Shown piece after piece: positions 9,434 through 16,995 of a DNA stretch of 64,000 bases. The position numbers and the translations under genes are program-made. Location of the stretch: assembly GCA_030731745.1 (NCBI GenBank), contig JANQTJ010000015.1, forward strand, positions 194,293-258,292, given 5' to 3'. This stretch comes from Flaviramulus sp. (GTDB lineage Bacteria; Bacteroidota; Bacteroidia; Flavobacteriales; Flavobacteriaceae). A model generated the notes under the pieces. That model did no database searches. It was not told the origin of the DNA and saw only the letters and a program-made list of their open reading frames with translations. Each line of letters opens with the position of its first letter. Within the stretch, counting starts at the first letter, position 1.

Positions 9434-9826
9434 CTAGTTCTTGTGTAATGATTTCAAAATAATAATACCAATTCTTGGTAGAATAAAAGTTACACTACCA
9501 AATAAGGTTGTTATGAAAGATATTTTTAGCCCTGCTGCTAACATACCAGAACTAATATCACTCATAGACTCAATAGCATCAAATCCAGTAATCATCCCAA
9601 TAATAGAGCCTAAAAACCCAATTACTAAACCTAAAATACTGGTGTCTGATGCTAAACTGGTCATTTTTTTTGATTTCGATACATCTTTCTTAAGATTAAG
9701 AAAACCCATAACTACAAAAGATAATGCTAATAATAAACAAATCAAAATGAGCGACATGAACAATGGTCCGCCATCCATAAAAATATTCATAAAAAAGACA
9801 GACATAAAAACTGATAAAAAATTCAT
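9434..9826 (-). CDS. Small MotA/TolQ/ExbB-like membrane protein
   Basis: A 130-aa inner-membrane protein with about three hydrophobic segments (near residues 3-17, 20-45 and 60-125). The stretch LVIGFLGSIIGMITGFDAIE, followed by ISSGMLAAGLKISFITTLFG, is the proton-channel core pattern of the MotA/TolQ/ExbB superfamily. It is shorter than typical ExbB (over 200 aa) and lacks the long cytoplasmic loop. No ExbD/TolR partner is adjacent, so its energy-coupling role is uncertain. It stands alone between hipBA and the lytS-like gene, which is on the opposite strand. Confidence 0.65.
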   Translation of the reverse strand: MNFLSVFMSVFFMNIFMDGGPLFMSLILICLLLALSFVVMGFLNLKKDVSKSKKMTSLASDTSILGLVIGFLGSIIGMITGFDAIESMSDISSGMLAAGLKISFITTLFGSVTFILPRIGIIILKSLHKN

Positions 9827-10015
9827 AATAAATGATTTTAATTAAACATGATACAAACATATAAGTAAAAATCGCATAAAAAATCAAAATGCGACGGATA
9901 ACTAATTTAGCAATTAATACAACAATTTGTTAAAACCTTTATTAAATTGGTTATTCGTCTACAAAATCCTTTGTAGCTTTAAATTTATAGTATTATTGTA
10001 CAGATTATAAAGGCT

Positions 10016-11068
10016 ATGCTTTCAAATAGATTCATTTTTAAAAAATTAATACAAATCATACTTCACATAGTATTTTGGTGTGGCGTGTTACTTTTCTACA
10101 CCTATTTTTTTGGAATAAATACCAGTGACTTCAATTACGTTTTATCTTTCTCAGTATTTTTGATGCCTATTACCATAGCTACTACTTATATTTTTATCTA
10201 TAAAATAATTCCAAAATATCTTATCACTAAGCGTTACATTCTATTTGGACTGTATAGTTTATATACTATAATCATTTCTAGTTATCTAATTGTTCTTTCT
10301 GTTTTTTATGGACTCGTTTACCTGTCAAACTTTAAGTATTCAAAAATGGCGCCTATTAGCAAAAGCTTGTTGTTTGTTACTATTGCAGTTTATTTAGTGG
10401 TGATTATTGTGAGTGCTTTTAAACTTTTAAAACTAAACTTAAAACACACTGAAGAGACCAAAAAATTAGAAACGAAAATTCTAGAAAACCAATTAAAATT
10501 AAAAGAACAAGAACTTAATTATTTAAAGATGCAAATTCATCCACATTTCTTATTTAATACCTTAAACACCATGTATGGATTTGCTTTAAAAAAAGCCGAC
10601 GAAACCCCAGAAATGATATTAAAACTATCAAATTTACTAGATTATTTATTATACCAAGTAAACAAACCCTTTGTTTCTCTAACCGATGAATTAAATCATA
10701 TTAATGATTACATCGAACTAGAAAAAATGCGTTTTAACAATTCGCTTAAAATCAATTTTAAAACAGATAACATTTCTGAAAACATAAAAATTGCACCGAT
10801 GCTTTTATTACCATTTATTGAAAATAGTTTTAAACACGGAAGTCTTAAAAACGGTATTCTAAGGATCAATATAAATCTATTTTGCAAAAACAAAAGCATT
10901 CATTTTGAAATTAAAAATACTAATAATAACAACGAAACCTCAACTAAAGGTATCGGATTAGAAAATATTAAAAAACGTTTGGACTTATTATACAAAAACC
11001 AACATGTTTTAGATATTAATAAAAATCAAAGTGTTTTTAGAGTAATTTTAATACTTAACACGGCTTAG
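10016..11068 (+). CDS. LytS-family sensor histidine kinase
   Basis: A 350-aa membrane kinase. Four hydrophobic segments fall within residues 12-140, followed by a coiled-coil linker and the His_kinase domain with QIHPHFLFNTLN (phosphoacceptor His175). The ATPase half has LLLPFIENSFKHG and GIGLENIKKRL. No extracellular sensory domain is visible, so the signal is probably sensed in or at the membrane. It is 3 bp from the start of its response regulator, a typical pair. The ligand and target genes are not evident. Confidence 0.92.
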   Translation: MLSNRFIFKKLIQIILHIVFWCGVLLFYTYFFGINTSDFNYVLSFSVFLMPITIATTYIFIYKIIPKYLITKRYILFGLYSLYTIIISSYLIVLSVFYGLVYLSNFKYSKMAPISKSLLFVTIAVYLVVIIVSAFKLLKLNLKHTEETKKLETKILENQLKLKEQELNYLKMQIHPHFLFNTLNTMYGFALKKADETPEMILKLSNLLDYLLYQVNKPFVSLTDELNHINDYIELEKMRFNNSLKINFKTDNISENIKIAPMLLLPFIENSFKHGSLKNGILRININLFCKNKSIHFEIKNTNNNNETSTKGIGLENIKKRLDLLYKNQHVLDINKNQSVFRVILILNTA

Positions 11069-11071
11069 TTT

Positions 11072-11791
11072 ATGCAAAAAAACAAAGATATATTATGTGT
11101 TATAGTAGATGATGAAACCATCGCCAGAGAAGTAATCGAAACACATTTATCAAAAATTCCTAATATTAAAATCACTGCGAGTTGTGCTAACGCCATAGAA
11201 GCTTTTAATGTATTAAGAGCACACGATATTGATTTGCTTTTTCTAGATATTAATATGCCTGAAATTTCGGGAATATCGTTTGCTAAATCAATAAATAAAG
11301 ATATTAAAGTGATATTCACAACCGCTTACAGAGATTTTGCAGTTGAAGGTTTTGAATTACAAGCAATAGATTATCTGCTTAAACCAATTTCGTTTGAAAG
11401 ATTATTAAAAGCCGTAAATAATTATTATAATGTTTATACAGAAGTTAAAAAATTTAAAAATAATCAAAGTGAAAGCATTGATTTTATGTTTGTTAGAGCC
11501 TATAGACGCATGATTAAAATAGATTTTCAATCAATTATTTACATCGAAAGCTATAGCGATTATATTAAAATCCACTTACCAAATGAAACTATTGTTACCC
11601 GAGAAACAATTAGCGCTATTGAGGCTAAATTACCAACTAAACAGTTTTTAAGAATACATCGATCATTCATAATCGCTTTAAATTATATTTCATCATTTAC
11701 AAATGAAGAAATAACTATTAACAACACAACATTAACTATTAGTAGAAGTTACAAAAAAGAAGTTTTAAAAGTTTTAGAAACTTATTTATAA
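11072..11791 (+). CDS. LytTR-family response regulator
   Basis: The 239-aa partner of the upstream kinase. The receiver domain has Asp14 and Asp15 in the acidic pocket, phosphoacceptor Asp59 (LFLDINMPE) and Lys104 (LLKPIS). A LytTR DNA-binding domain follows from about residue 140 (IKIDFQSIIYIESYSDYIKI, then FLRIHRSFII). Such regulators often control exported or membrane proteins. The 3-bp gap after the kinase shows one transcription unit. The S1/P1 nuclease gene downstream has its own promoter and need not belong to it. Confidence 0.93.
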   Translation: MQKNKDILCVIVDDETIAREVIETHLSKIPNIKITASCANAIEAFNVLRAHDIDLLFLDINMPEISGISFAKSINKDIKVIFTTAYRDFAVEGFELQAIDYLLKPISFERLLKAVNNYYNVYTEVKKFKNNQSESIDFMFVRAYRRMIKIDFQSIIYIESYSDYIKIHLPNETIVTRETISAIEAKLPTKQFLRIHRSFIIALNYISSFTNEEITINNTTLTISRSYKKEVLKVLETYL

Positions 11792-11860
11792 CTAATTAGA
11801 AATATAGATTTAATCAATATTAAACTTTTGTTAACTAAAGAAAATTGAAGTAGTTATTTG

Positions 11861-11868
11861 TAAATTTG
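11861..11868 (+). promoter_or_regulatory. Promoter -7 element (TAAATTTG) for the S1/P1 nuclease gene
   Basis: TAAATTTG is followed by only five bases (ctttt) and then the ATG at 11874, so the transcript is predicted to be leaderless or nearly so. Confidence 0.6.
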
Positions 11869-11873
11869 CTTTT

Positions 11874-12656
11874 ATGAAAACACTACTAATTTATTTCATT
11901 GCTTTATTTTTCATAACACCAAAAAATAATCATACTACTAAGCCATATTGGAGTGCAACAGGACATCGTGTTGTAGGTAAAATTGCTGATGAGTATTTGA
12001 CTAAAAAAGCTAAAAAAGAAGTTAGCAAACTACTAAAAAGAAAGTCTTTAGCATTTGTGTCTACCTATGCAGATGAAATAAAATCTGACAAACGTTATAA
12101 CGAATTTTCTACTTGGCATTATATAAATATGCCTTTTGATATGAAATATGAAGACTCTAAGAAAAATCCGAAAGGTGATTTAGTTATTGGTATCAATTAT
12201 TGCATAAAAGTTATAAAAGATGATGAAGCCTCTGATGATGATAAAGCCTTTTATTTAAAAATGTTGATTCATTTAATTGGAGATTTACATCAACCTATGC
12301 ATATTGGACTGGAAGATGATAGAGGCGGCAACGATTTTAAAGTACAATGGTTTTATAAAGACTCTAATATGCATCGTGTTTGGGATGGCGATATGATTGA
12401 AAGCTTTGATATGAGCTATATTGAATTAGCTGAAAATGCTGATGCATTAACTAAAAACCAAGTGAAAGCCATACAACAAGGAAGTGTTATAGACTGGGTA
12501 AACGAAACCCAAGAATTAACAAAAAAAGTATATAAATCTGCTAAACCTGATGAAAATTTAAGGTTTCAGTATTCTTATAACAACTTTGAAACTGTTAGAA
12601 CACAACTACAAATAGCAGGTATACGATTAGCTAAAGTTTTGAATGATTTATTTTAA
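11874..12656 (+). CDS. Secreted S1/P1-type nuclease
   Basis: A zinc-dependent single-strand nuclease/3'-nucleotidase, probably periplasmic or secreted. A hydrophobic signal segment covers about residues 3-15. WSATGH (Trp26 to His31) matches the mature N-terminus of P1 nuclease, where the first Trp and the His five residues later bind zinc, so cleavage just before Trp26 is expected. Further ligands are in WHYINMPF, LIHLIGDLHQPMH and HRVWDGDMI. At 260 aa it is normal for the family. It may salvage phosphate or nucleosides from external nucleic acid. Confidence 0.92.
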   Translation: MKTLLIYFIALFFITPKNNHTTKPYWSATGHRVVGKIADEYLTKKAKKEVSKLLKRKSLAFVSTYADEIKSDKRYNEFSTWHYINMPFDMKYEDSKKNPKGDLVIGINYCIKVIKDDEASDDDKAFYLKMLIHLIGDLHQPMHIGLEDDRGGNDFKVQWFYKDSNMHRVWDGDMIESFDMSYIELAENADALTKNQVKAIQQGSVIDWVNETQELTKKVYKSAKPDENLRFQYSYNNFETVRTQLQIAGIRLAKVLNDLF

Positions 12657-12692
12657 AGTAGTTTTACTACTCGGCAAAATTTAAAATGGCAA

Positions 12693-12872
12693 TTATTTAT
12701 TATCAACTCGTTTAAAATCTAAATGATGAAAATCAAAACTAAAATCAATGTTCGGAGCTTTTCCTTTCATTTTTATGCTTTGAGCCTTTCCTTCTTTATC
12801 TAAAGAAAATATTGTAACGAAACTATTGATTGCAAAAAAGATAAAAACTAAGGAGACGCATTTTATTTCATC
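12693..12872 (-). pseudogene. Relic of a coding region (C-terminal fragment only)
   Basis: On the reverse strand an open stretch of 59 codons ends in a stop at 12693 but has no plausible start and an in-frame stop just upstream. It reads coherently, for example FFAINSFVTIFSLDKEGKAQ and PNIDFSFDFHHLDFKRVDNK. The alternating beta-strand pattern with a DKEGK turn resembles the C-terminal beta domain found after serine beta-lactamase-like hydrolases, but this is only a resemblance. It fills most of the 336-bp gap between the S1/P1 nuclease and the mscS-like gene. Confidence 0.35.
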
Positions 12873-12992
12873 TTAAAATCATGTGTCTTTAATTAAAGTT
12901 AAAACCCTTTCAAATTAATCAAAAGAGTTTTATAATATAGAGAGCCTTTCGGTTTTCAGTTTAGTAACCAACCAAATTTAACCTAACCAAAG

Positions 12993-13820
12993 TTAACCCT
13001 GAATTCTTACTTGACTCTCTACAATATCTTTTATTGGAACTATAAGCCTACCTTCTTTTGTAATTAATGTAACCGTTATACCATCAATAGACTCTACTTC
13101 ACCTTCAATATCATTAAACGCTATTTTTTGGCCAATTTCATATGTTTTTCTAGTATAAAAAGTTCTTAATAAATCGCCCACTACTTTTTGTGCACCAAAG
13201 CCAAAAGCCAAAGCAAAAGCTAGTAAAAAAGCTGCTAATATCATGGTGATATTACTAGTAATTATGGTAGTATCTACACCTGATTGATTTAATGCGGTTA
13301 TAGAAATAAATATTAAAATGATGAAAAAAACTACCTGACTTATCATTTTAGCACCAGATAAATCCATGGAGTCAAAAAACGATTTCAATCCTTTTTTAAT
13401 GGTATTTGCTAAAATTAAACCAACTGTAAAAACAGCTAAGGCCGAGAATAATTGTGGTAAATACCCTAGTAAATCACTTATTTTTTCAGATATCATATTA
13501 AGATTCATGATATCTAATGCCATAATTAATAACATGATATACATAATCCATTTTACAAAGCCTGATATTATTTTAATAGTATCAAAACTCAATTTTTTAC
13601 CTTCAACAATTTCAATTTCATTTAAGGCATCATCTAATTTATCGGCATTTGCTAGTTTTAATGCTTTTTTAACAACTTTTACAACAATTTTAGTTACAAA
13701 CCATCCAATTACTAGTAATAAAATGGTACCAATAATATTGGGGAATATTTGAGATATTTCAAGCCACATAGCTGATAATGATTCGGTAGCCATATCTTTC
13801 CATTGTGTTGCTTTATTCAT
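12993..13820 (-). CDS. MscS-family mechanosensitive channel (CmpX-like)
   Basis: A 275-aa inner-membrane protein with about five membrane segments (near residues 25-50, 85-107, 118-142, 158-180 and 188-215). A short MscS beta domain follows (KIAFNDIEGEVESIDGITVT, then RLIVPIKDIVES). The Gly/Ala-rich pore-lining helix FALAFGFGAQKVVGDLLR is present. It resembles CmpX-type conserved-TM channels and would release solutes on osmotic downshock. It is the last gene of a unit with a 59-aa protein (26 bp upstream) and an ECF sigma factor, which suggests an envelope-stress link. Confidence 0.88.
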   Translation of the reverse strand: MNKATQWKDMATESLSAMWLEISQIFPNIIGTILLLVIGWFVTKIVVKVVKKALKLANADKLDDALNEIEIVEGKKLSFDTIKIISGFVKWIMYIMLLIMALDIMNLNMISEKISDLLGYLPQLFSALAVFTVGLILANTIKKGLKSFFDSMDLSGAKMISQVVFFIILIFISITALNQSGVDTTIITSNITMILAAFLLAFALAFGFGAQKVVGDLLRTFYTRKTYEIGQKIAFNDIEGEVESIDGITVTLITKEGRLIVPIKDIVESQVRIQG

Positions 13821-13846
13821 AATTAATTTTTGTTAGGGTTAGGTTT

Positions 13847-14026
13847 TTACTTTTTTGGTTTTCTTTGTTTCATTACAGTTTCTATAACATCACCAATATT
13901 GTAAGAAAACAATGCAGCTAACTCCATTATGAGTTTAGCCATGGCGATATCAGACATAACCTTAGACTTGAGTTCTTGTGGAACTTCTTTAAGAGGCTGG
14001 TTTATATGTTTAAACGGATTCTCCAT
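13847..14026 (-). CDS. 59-aa protein translationally coupled to the ECF sigma factor
   Basis: A small protein not recognised as a known domain. It starts MENPFKHINQPLKEVPQELK and ends in a basic tail QRKPKK. The middle (about residues 23-50) forms one amphipathic to hydrophobic helix (SDIAMAKLIMELAALFSY). Its ATG overlaps the sigma-factor stop codon in a TAATG arrangement at 14024-14028, which is strong evidence that it is translated. It contains no membrane-spanning anti-sigma architecture, but its position immediately after an ECF sigma gene suggests a sigma-binding or channel-associated role. This is inference. Confidence 0.72.
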   Translation of the reverse strand: MENPFKHINQPLKEVPQELKSKVMSDIAMAKLIMELAALFSYNIGDVIETVMKQRKPKK

Positions 14027-14598
14027 TAGTTAAGATTATTATTATAAGTATCTATAAGTTTATCTTTTGCTCGTTTAATTCTCATTTTAACAGCACTTTC
14101 TCCAATCCCTAAAACACTTTCAATTTCTTTAATAGAAAGATTATCTTGGTATTTTAGTAATAATATCATTTTCTCTTCAGGAGAAATAAGCTCTAATACT
14201 TCTTTTAATTTTTCTACTTTCATAGTTAGAAAAGTTTCATCCTCTTCATCTTCAGAAAGATTTTCTATATCAGTATAATTTACAGATTGTTTTTCAAATT
14301 TTTTAGCGGTATTTCTTGTTACATAATTAACACAGTGATTATATGTAAATGCATATAACCATGTTGAAAATTTTGACGCACCTTTAAAACTAGCAAGTTT
14401 AACAAAGAGTTTTAAAAATACATCTTGTGTTAAATCTTTAGCCTCATCTGAGTCTTTGGCAAAACCATAACACTTATTATAAACCAAGCTAACATACCTA
14501 TCATATAAAATCTCGAAAAGCAAAGTATCATTGTTTTTTACAATGCCTTTTATAAGATCTTCATCAGAAATTCTATTAATATCTTTTGAGGTTTCCAA
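14026..14598 (-). CDS. ECF RNA polymerase sigma factor
   Basis: A 190-aa sigma factor with region 2 (ILYDRYVSLVYNKCYGFAKD, then AKDLTQDVFLKLFVKLASFK, and FSTWLYAFTYNHCVNY) and region 4 (LKYQDNLSIKEIESVLGIGE). Between them is an acidic linker (LSEDEEDET). It heads an operon with a 59-aa protein and an MscS-type channel. No standard anti-sigma factor is linked. The start is TTG at 14598, as no ATG lies in range. A TATATTTG element lies about 110 bp upstream. Confidence 0.92.
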   Translation of the reverse strand: METSKDINRISDEDLIKGIVKNNDTLLFEILYDRYVSLVYNKCYGFAKDSDEAKDLTQDVFLKLFVKLASFKGASKFSTWLYAFTYNHCVNYVTRNTAKKFEKQSVNYTDIENLSEDEEDETFLTMKVEKLKEVLELISPEEKMILLLKYQDNLSIKEIESVLGIGESAVKMRIKRAKDKLIDTYNNNLN

Positions 14599-14706
14599 TT
14601 ATAGCTTTTCGCCTGTTTAGTTATTGTTAGTTTAAGACACTAGCTTTTATTAAACGTCACTTACTTATTAAAAAAAAGTATCAAAATATATGTAGTTATG
14701 ACTATA

Positions 14707-14714
14707 CAAATATA
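14707..14714 (-). promoter_or_regulatory. Promoter -7 element (TATATTTG) for the ECF sigma operon
   Basis: Reads TATATTTG on the reverse strand, about 108 bases upstream of the sigma-factor start. It would give a leader of roughly 100 nt. No other good match lies closer. Confidence 0.45.
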
Positions 14715-14768
14715 CTTTTCGTTTTTTTTATCTAATATAAGTTATTAATTAATAAATACTTATAAAAA

Positions 14769-14804
14769 AAATCCTACTTCATATTTATAAGAAGGAATTT
14801 TTTT
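14769..14804. terminator. Imperfect hairpin with flanking A/T runs
   Basis: An imperfect inverted repeat (AAATCCT near 14769-14775 with AGGAATTT near 14793-14800) plus an alternative CTTC/GAAG pairing, flanked by A and T runs on both sides. It would serve as a terminator before the sigma operon on the reverse strand. The stem is weak. Confidence 0.35.
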
Positions 14805-14816
14805 ATAATTTTTGAA

Positions 14817-15410
14817 TTATTCTCTGAGACTCCAAATCTCATAAATTGACTCACCTTTACAAGAAAGTCCTTAATGATGTCAATTATATTAAACTAAGGT
14901 AAAATCAAATTTCAAATGAGCTCATATTGTGGAATCATCTCTAGAAAAGAATTTTATATTCTCAGTAAAAAATACCATTAATTGTAGAGTAAGTCAGTCG
15001 GCTGTTCCTATAAATTGTTTCATTTCAGCATTAAAAGTTATACATCGAAAACGGATTGATGATAAAATTTTCATAGTTTTCCTTGGCGCATTTGTAGCTC
15101 TTGTTTAGGTTTCTCCATTGTTAATTCTACCAGATAATAACCAAGCTTCATTTAATACACCTGAAGCTACTATATCGATTTTTTTTTAACTCTATATTTC
15201 TTCTAAGACTTAAAAAATAGAATCGCTTATTGACAATTTAAAACTAAAGTATTAACCTACTCTTTTAGAATTATTGGCATAAAACTCAACATACTCAGTC
15301 ATGATATCTTCATCCAAATTCCAAGCACCTTCATTACTACTTAAAAATTCACTAGTTTTAACATCAAACGTTGAAAGAGCTTGATATCTTTCATAAAAAT
15401 TATAACACTT
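14817..15410 (-). pseudogene. Decayed protein-coding gene
   Basis: This covers most of the roughly 900-bp stretch (14599-15498) without an intact gene. On the reverse strand there are coherent but broken peptide stretches in order. At 15410-15252 it reads FYERYQALSTFDVKTSEFLS, then EGAWNLDEDIMTEYVEFYA, ending in a stop. At about 15178-14998 it reads IDIVASGVLNEAWLLSGRIN and, after an in-frame stop, RATNAPRKTMKILSS. At about 14858-14817 it reads CKGESIYEIWSLRE and a stop. Frames differ and stops interrupt, as expected of an old pseudogene. The family was not recognised. Confidence 0.5.
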
Positions 15411-15498
15411 TTAAGTTTTCATCCACTTATATTCAAATTATAGGTTTCTCATGTCCGAATTGGAAATTTAGTATTAAACAAAACGATAAAAAAACTTA

Positions 15499-16899
15499 TT
15501 AAATATGTAGAGCTCTATCTTCAGTTGCTGCTAAAGCTGCCTCTTTAATAGCCTCAGTAAATGTTGGATGGGCATGAGACATACGAGAAACATCTTCAGC
15601 ACTAGCACGAAATTCCATAGCTACAACAGCTTCTGCAATCATATCAGCAGCTCGAGCTCCAATCATATGTACGCCCAGAATTTCGTCAGTTTGTTTATCA
15701 GCAAGTATTTTCACAAAACCATCTAAATCCATACTAGCTCTACTTCTACCTAAAGCGCGCATTGGAAAAGAACCTGTTTTATATTCAACACCAGCTTCTT
15801 TTAATTCTTCTTCAGTTTTACCAACACTAGCTACTTCTGGCCAAGTATAAACTACACCTGGAATTAAATTATAATCAATATGTGGTTTTTGTCCTGCAAT
15901 AATTTCAGCTACAAAAACACCTTCTTCTTCAGCTTTATGAGCTAACATAGCTCCTTTAACAACATCGCCAATAGCATATATATTACTTACAGTTGTTTGT
16001 AAATGACCATTAACCTCAACTTGACCTCTATCGGTTAGTTTTACGCCAGCAGCTTCTGCATTTAACCCATCTGTGTATGGCTTTCTTCCTACAGAAACCA
16101 AACAATAATCACCTTTAAACTCTACTTCCTCTCCCTTTTTATTATCTGCTTTTACTATAACTTCATTTCCTATCCGCTCAACAGATTTTACTTTGTGAGA
16201 TACTTGAATATTAAATTTAGCTTTTTTGAAAACTTTATTCAATTCTTTTGAAAGTCCGGCATCCATCGTTGGAATAATTCTATCCATATATTCAACCACA
16301 GTAACCTCAGCGCCTAAACGCTTATATACTTGACCCAACTCTAAACCAATTACACCACCACCAATAACAATCATGTGTTTTGGTATTTCTTTTAGTTTTA
16401 AAGCTTCTGTTGAAGTAATGATACGCTCTTTATCTAAGTTTATAAAAGGTAAATTTGAAGGTTTACTTCCGGTTGCTATAATGGCACTTTTCGCTTCAAT
16501 TTCAATAGTTTGATCTCCAGAAATGGTAATATGTGTAGCATCTTTAAAGCTTCCTAAACCGTGATAAACATCAATCTTATTCTTATTCATTAAAAAATCG
16601 ATGCCACCAGTAGTTTGATCAACAACTGCTTGCTTTCGTGCAATCATTTTTTCTAAATTCACTCTAATTTCTCCTGGAATATCAATACCATGCTCTTCAA
16701 AATGCTTTACAGCATCTTCATAATGATGTGACGAATCTAAAAGTGCTTTACTTGGTATACAACCAACATTTAAACATGTACCACCTAAAGTTGCATACTT
16801 TTCTATAATGGCAGTTTTCATGCCTAATTGTGCGCAACGGATAGCTGCAACATATCCTCCAGGACCAGAGCCTATTATGGCCACATCGTATGAATTCAT
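15499..16899 (-). CDS. lpdA: Dihydrolipoyl dehydrogenase (E3)
   Basis: The FAD-dependent E3 subunit that reoxidises dihydrolipoamide in pyruvate and 2-oxoglutarate dehydrogenase or glycine cleavage complexes. It has the FAD motif IIGSGPGGYVAA (8-19), redox pair Cys42/Cys47 in GGTCLNVGCIPSK, the NAD-binding IGGGVIGLELG and the C-terminal HAHPTFTEA with the catalytic His-Glu. Full length (466 aa). It stands alone, away from E1/E2 genes, so the parent complex cannot be told. A TATTTTTG element lies at 16940-16947. Confidence 0.96.
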   Translation of the reverse strand: MNSYDVAIIGSGPGGYVAAIRCAQLGMKTAIIEKYATLGGTCLNVGCIPSKALLDSSHHYEDAVKHFEEHGIDIPGEIRVNLEKMIARKQAVVDQTTGGIDFLMNKNKIDVYHGLGSFKDATHITISGDQTIEIEAKSAIIATGSKPSNLPFINLDKERIITSTEALKLKEIPKHMIVIGGGVIGLELGQVYKRLGAEVTVVEYMDRIIPTMDAGLSKELNKVFKKAKFNIQVSHKVKSVERIGNEVIVKADNKKGEEVEFKGDYCLVSVGRKPYTDGLNAEAAGVKLTDRGQVEVNGHLQTTVSNIYAIGDVVKGAMLAHKAEEEGVFVAEIIAGQKPHIDYNLIPGVVYTWPEVASVGKTEEELKEAGVEYKTGSFPMRALGRSRASMDLDGFVKILADKQTDEILGVHMIGARAADMIAEAVVAMEFRASAEDVSRMSHAHPTFTEAIKEAALAATEDRALHI

Positions 16900-16939
16900 A
16901 TTATATTTTTTTGAATTTTGTGTTTAAAATAATGCATCG

Positions 16940-16947
16940 CAAAAATA
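16940..16947 (-). promoter_or_regulatory. Promoter -7 element (TATTTTTG) for lpdA
   Basis: Reads TATTTTTG on the reverse strand, 40 bases upstream of the lpdA ATG. Confidence 0.5.
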
Positions 16948-16995
16948 CAAATTTAGATTAACGCATTTTAGGTTAAAACATAGTTTTTTATGAAA

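Noticed and set aside
12657..12671. AGTAG/CTACT hairpin after the S1/P1 nuclease gene as a terminator
   Set aside because: The stem is only five pairs and no T run follows.
12961..12998. Run of AACC-like units near the end of the mscS-like gene as a tandem repeat
   Set aside because: The units are irregular and too few to separate from chance in AT-rich spacer.
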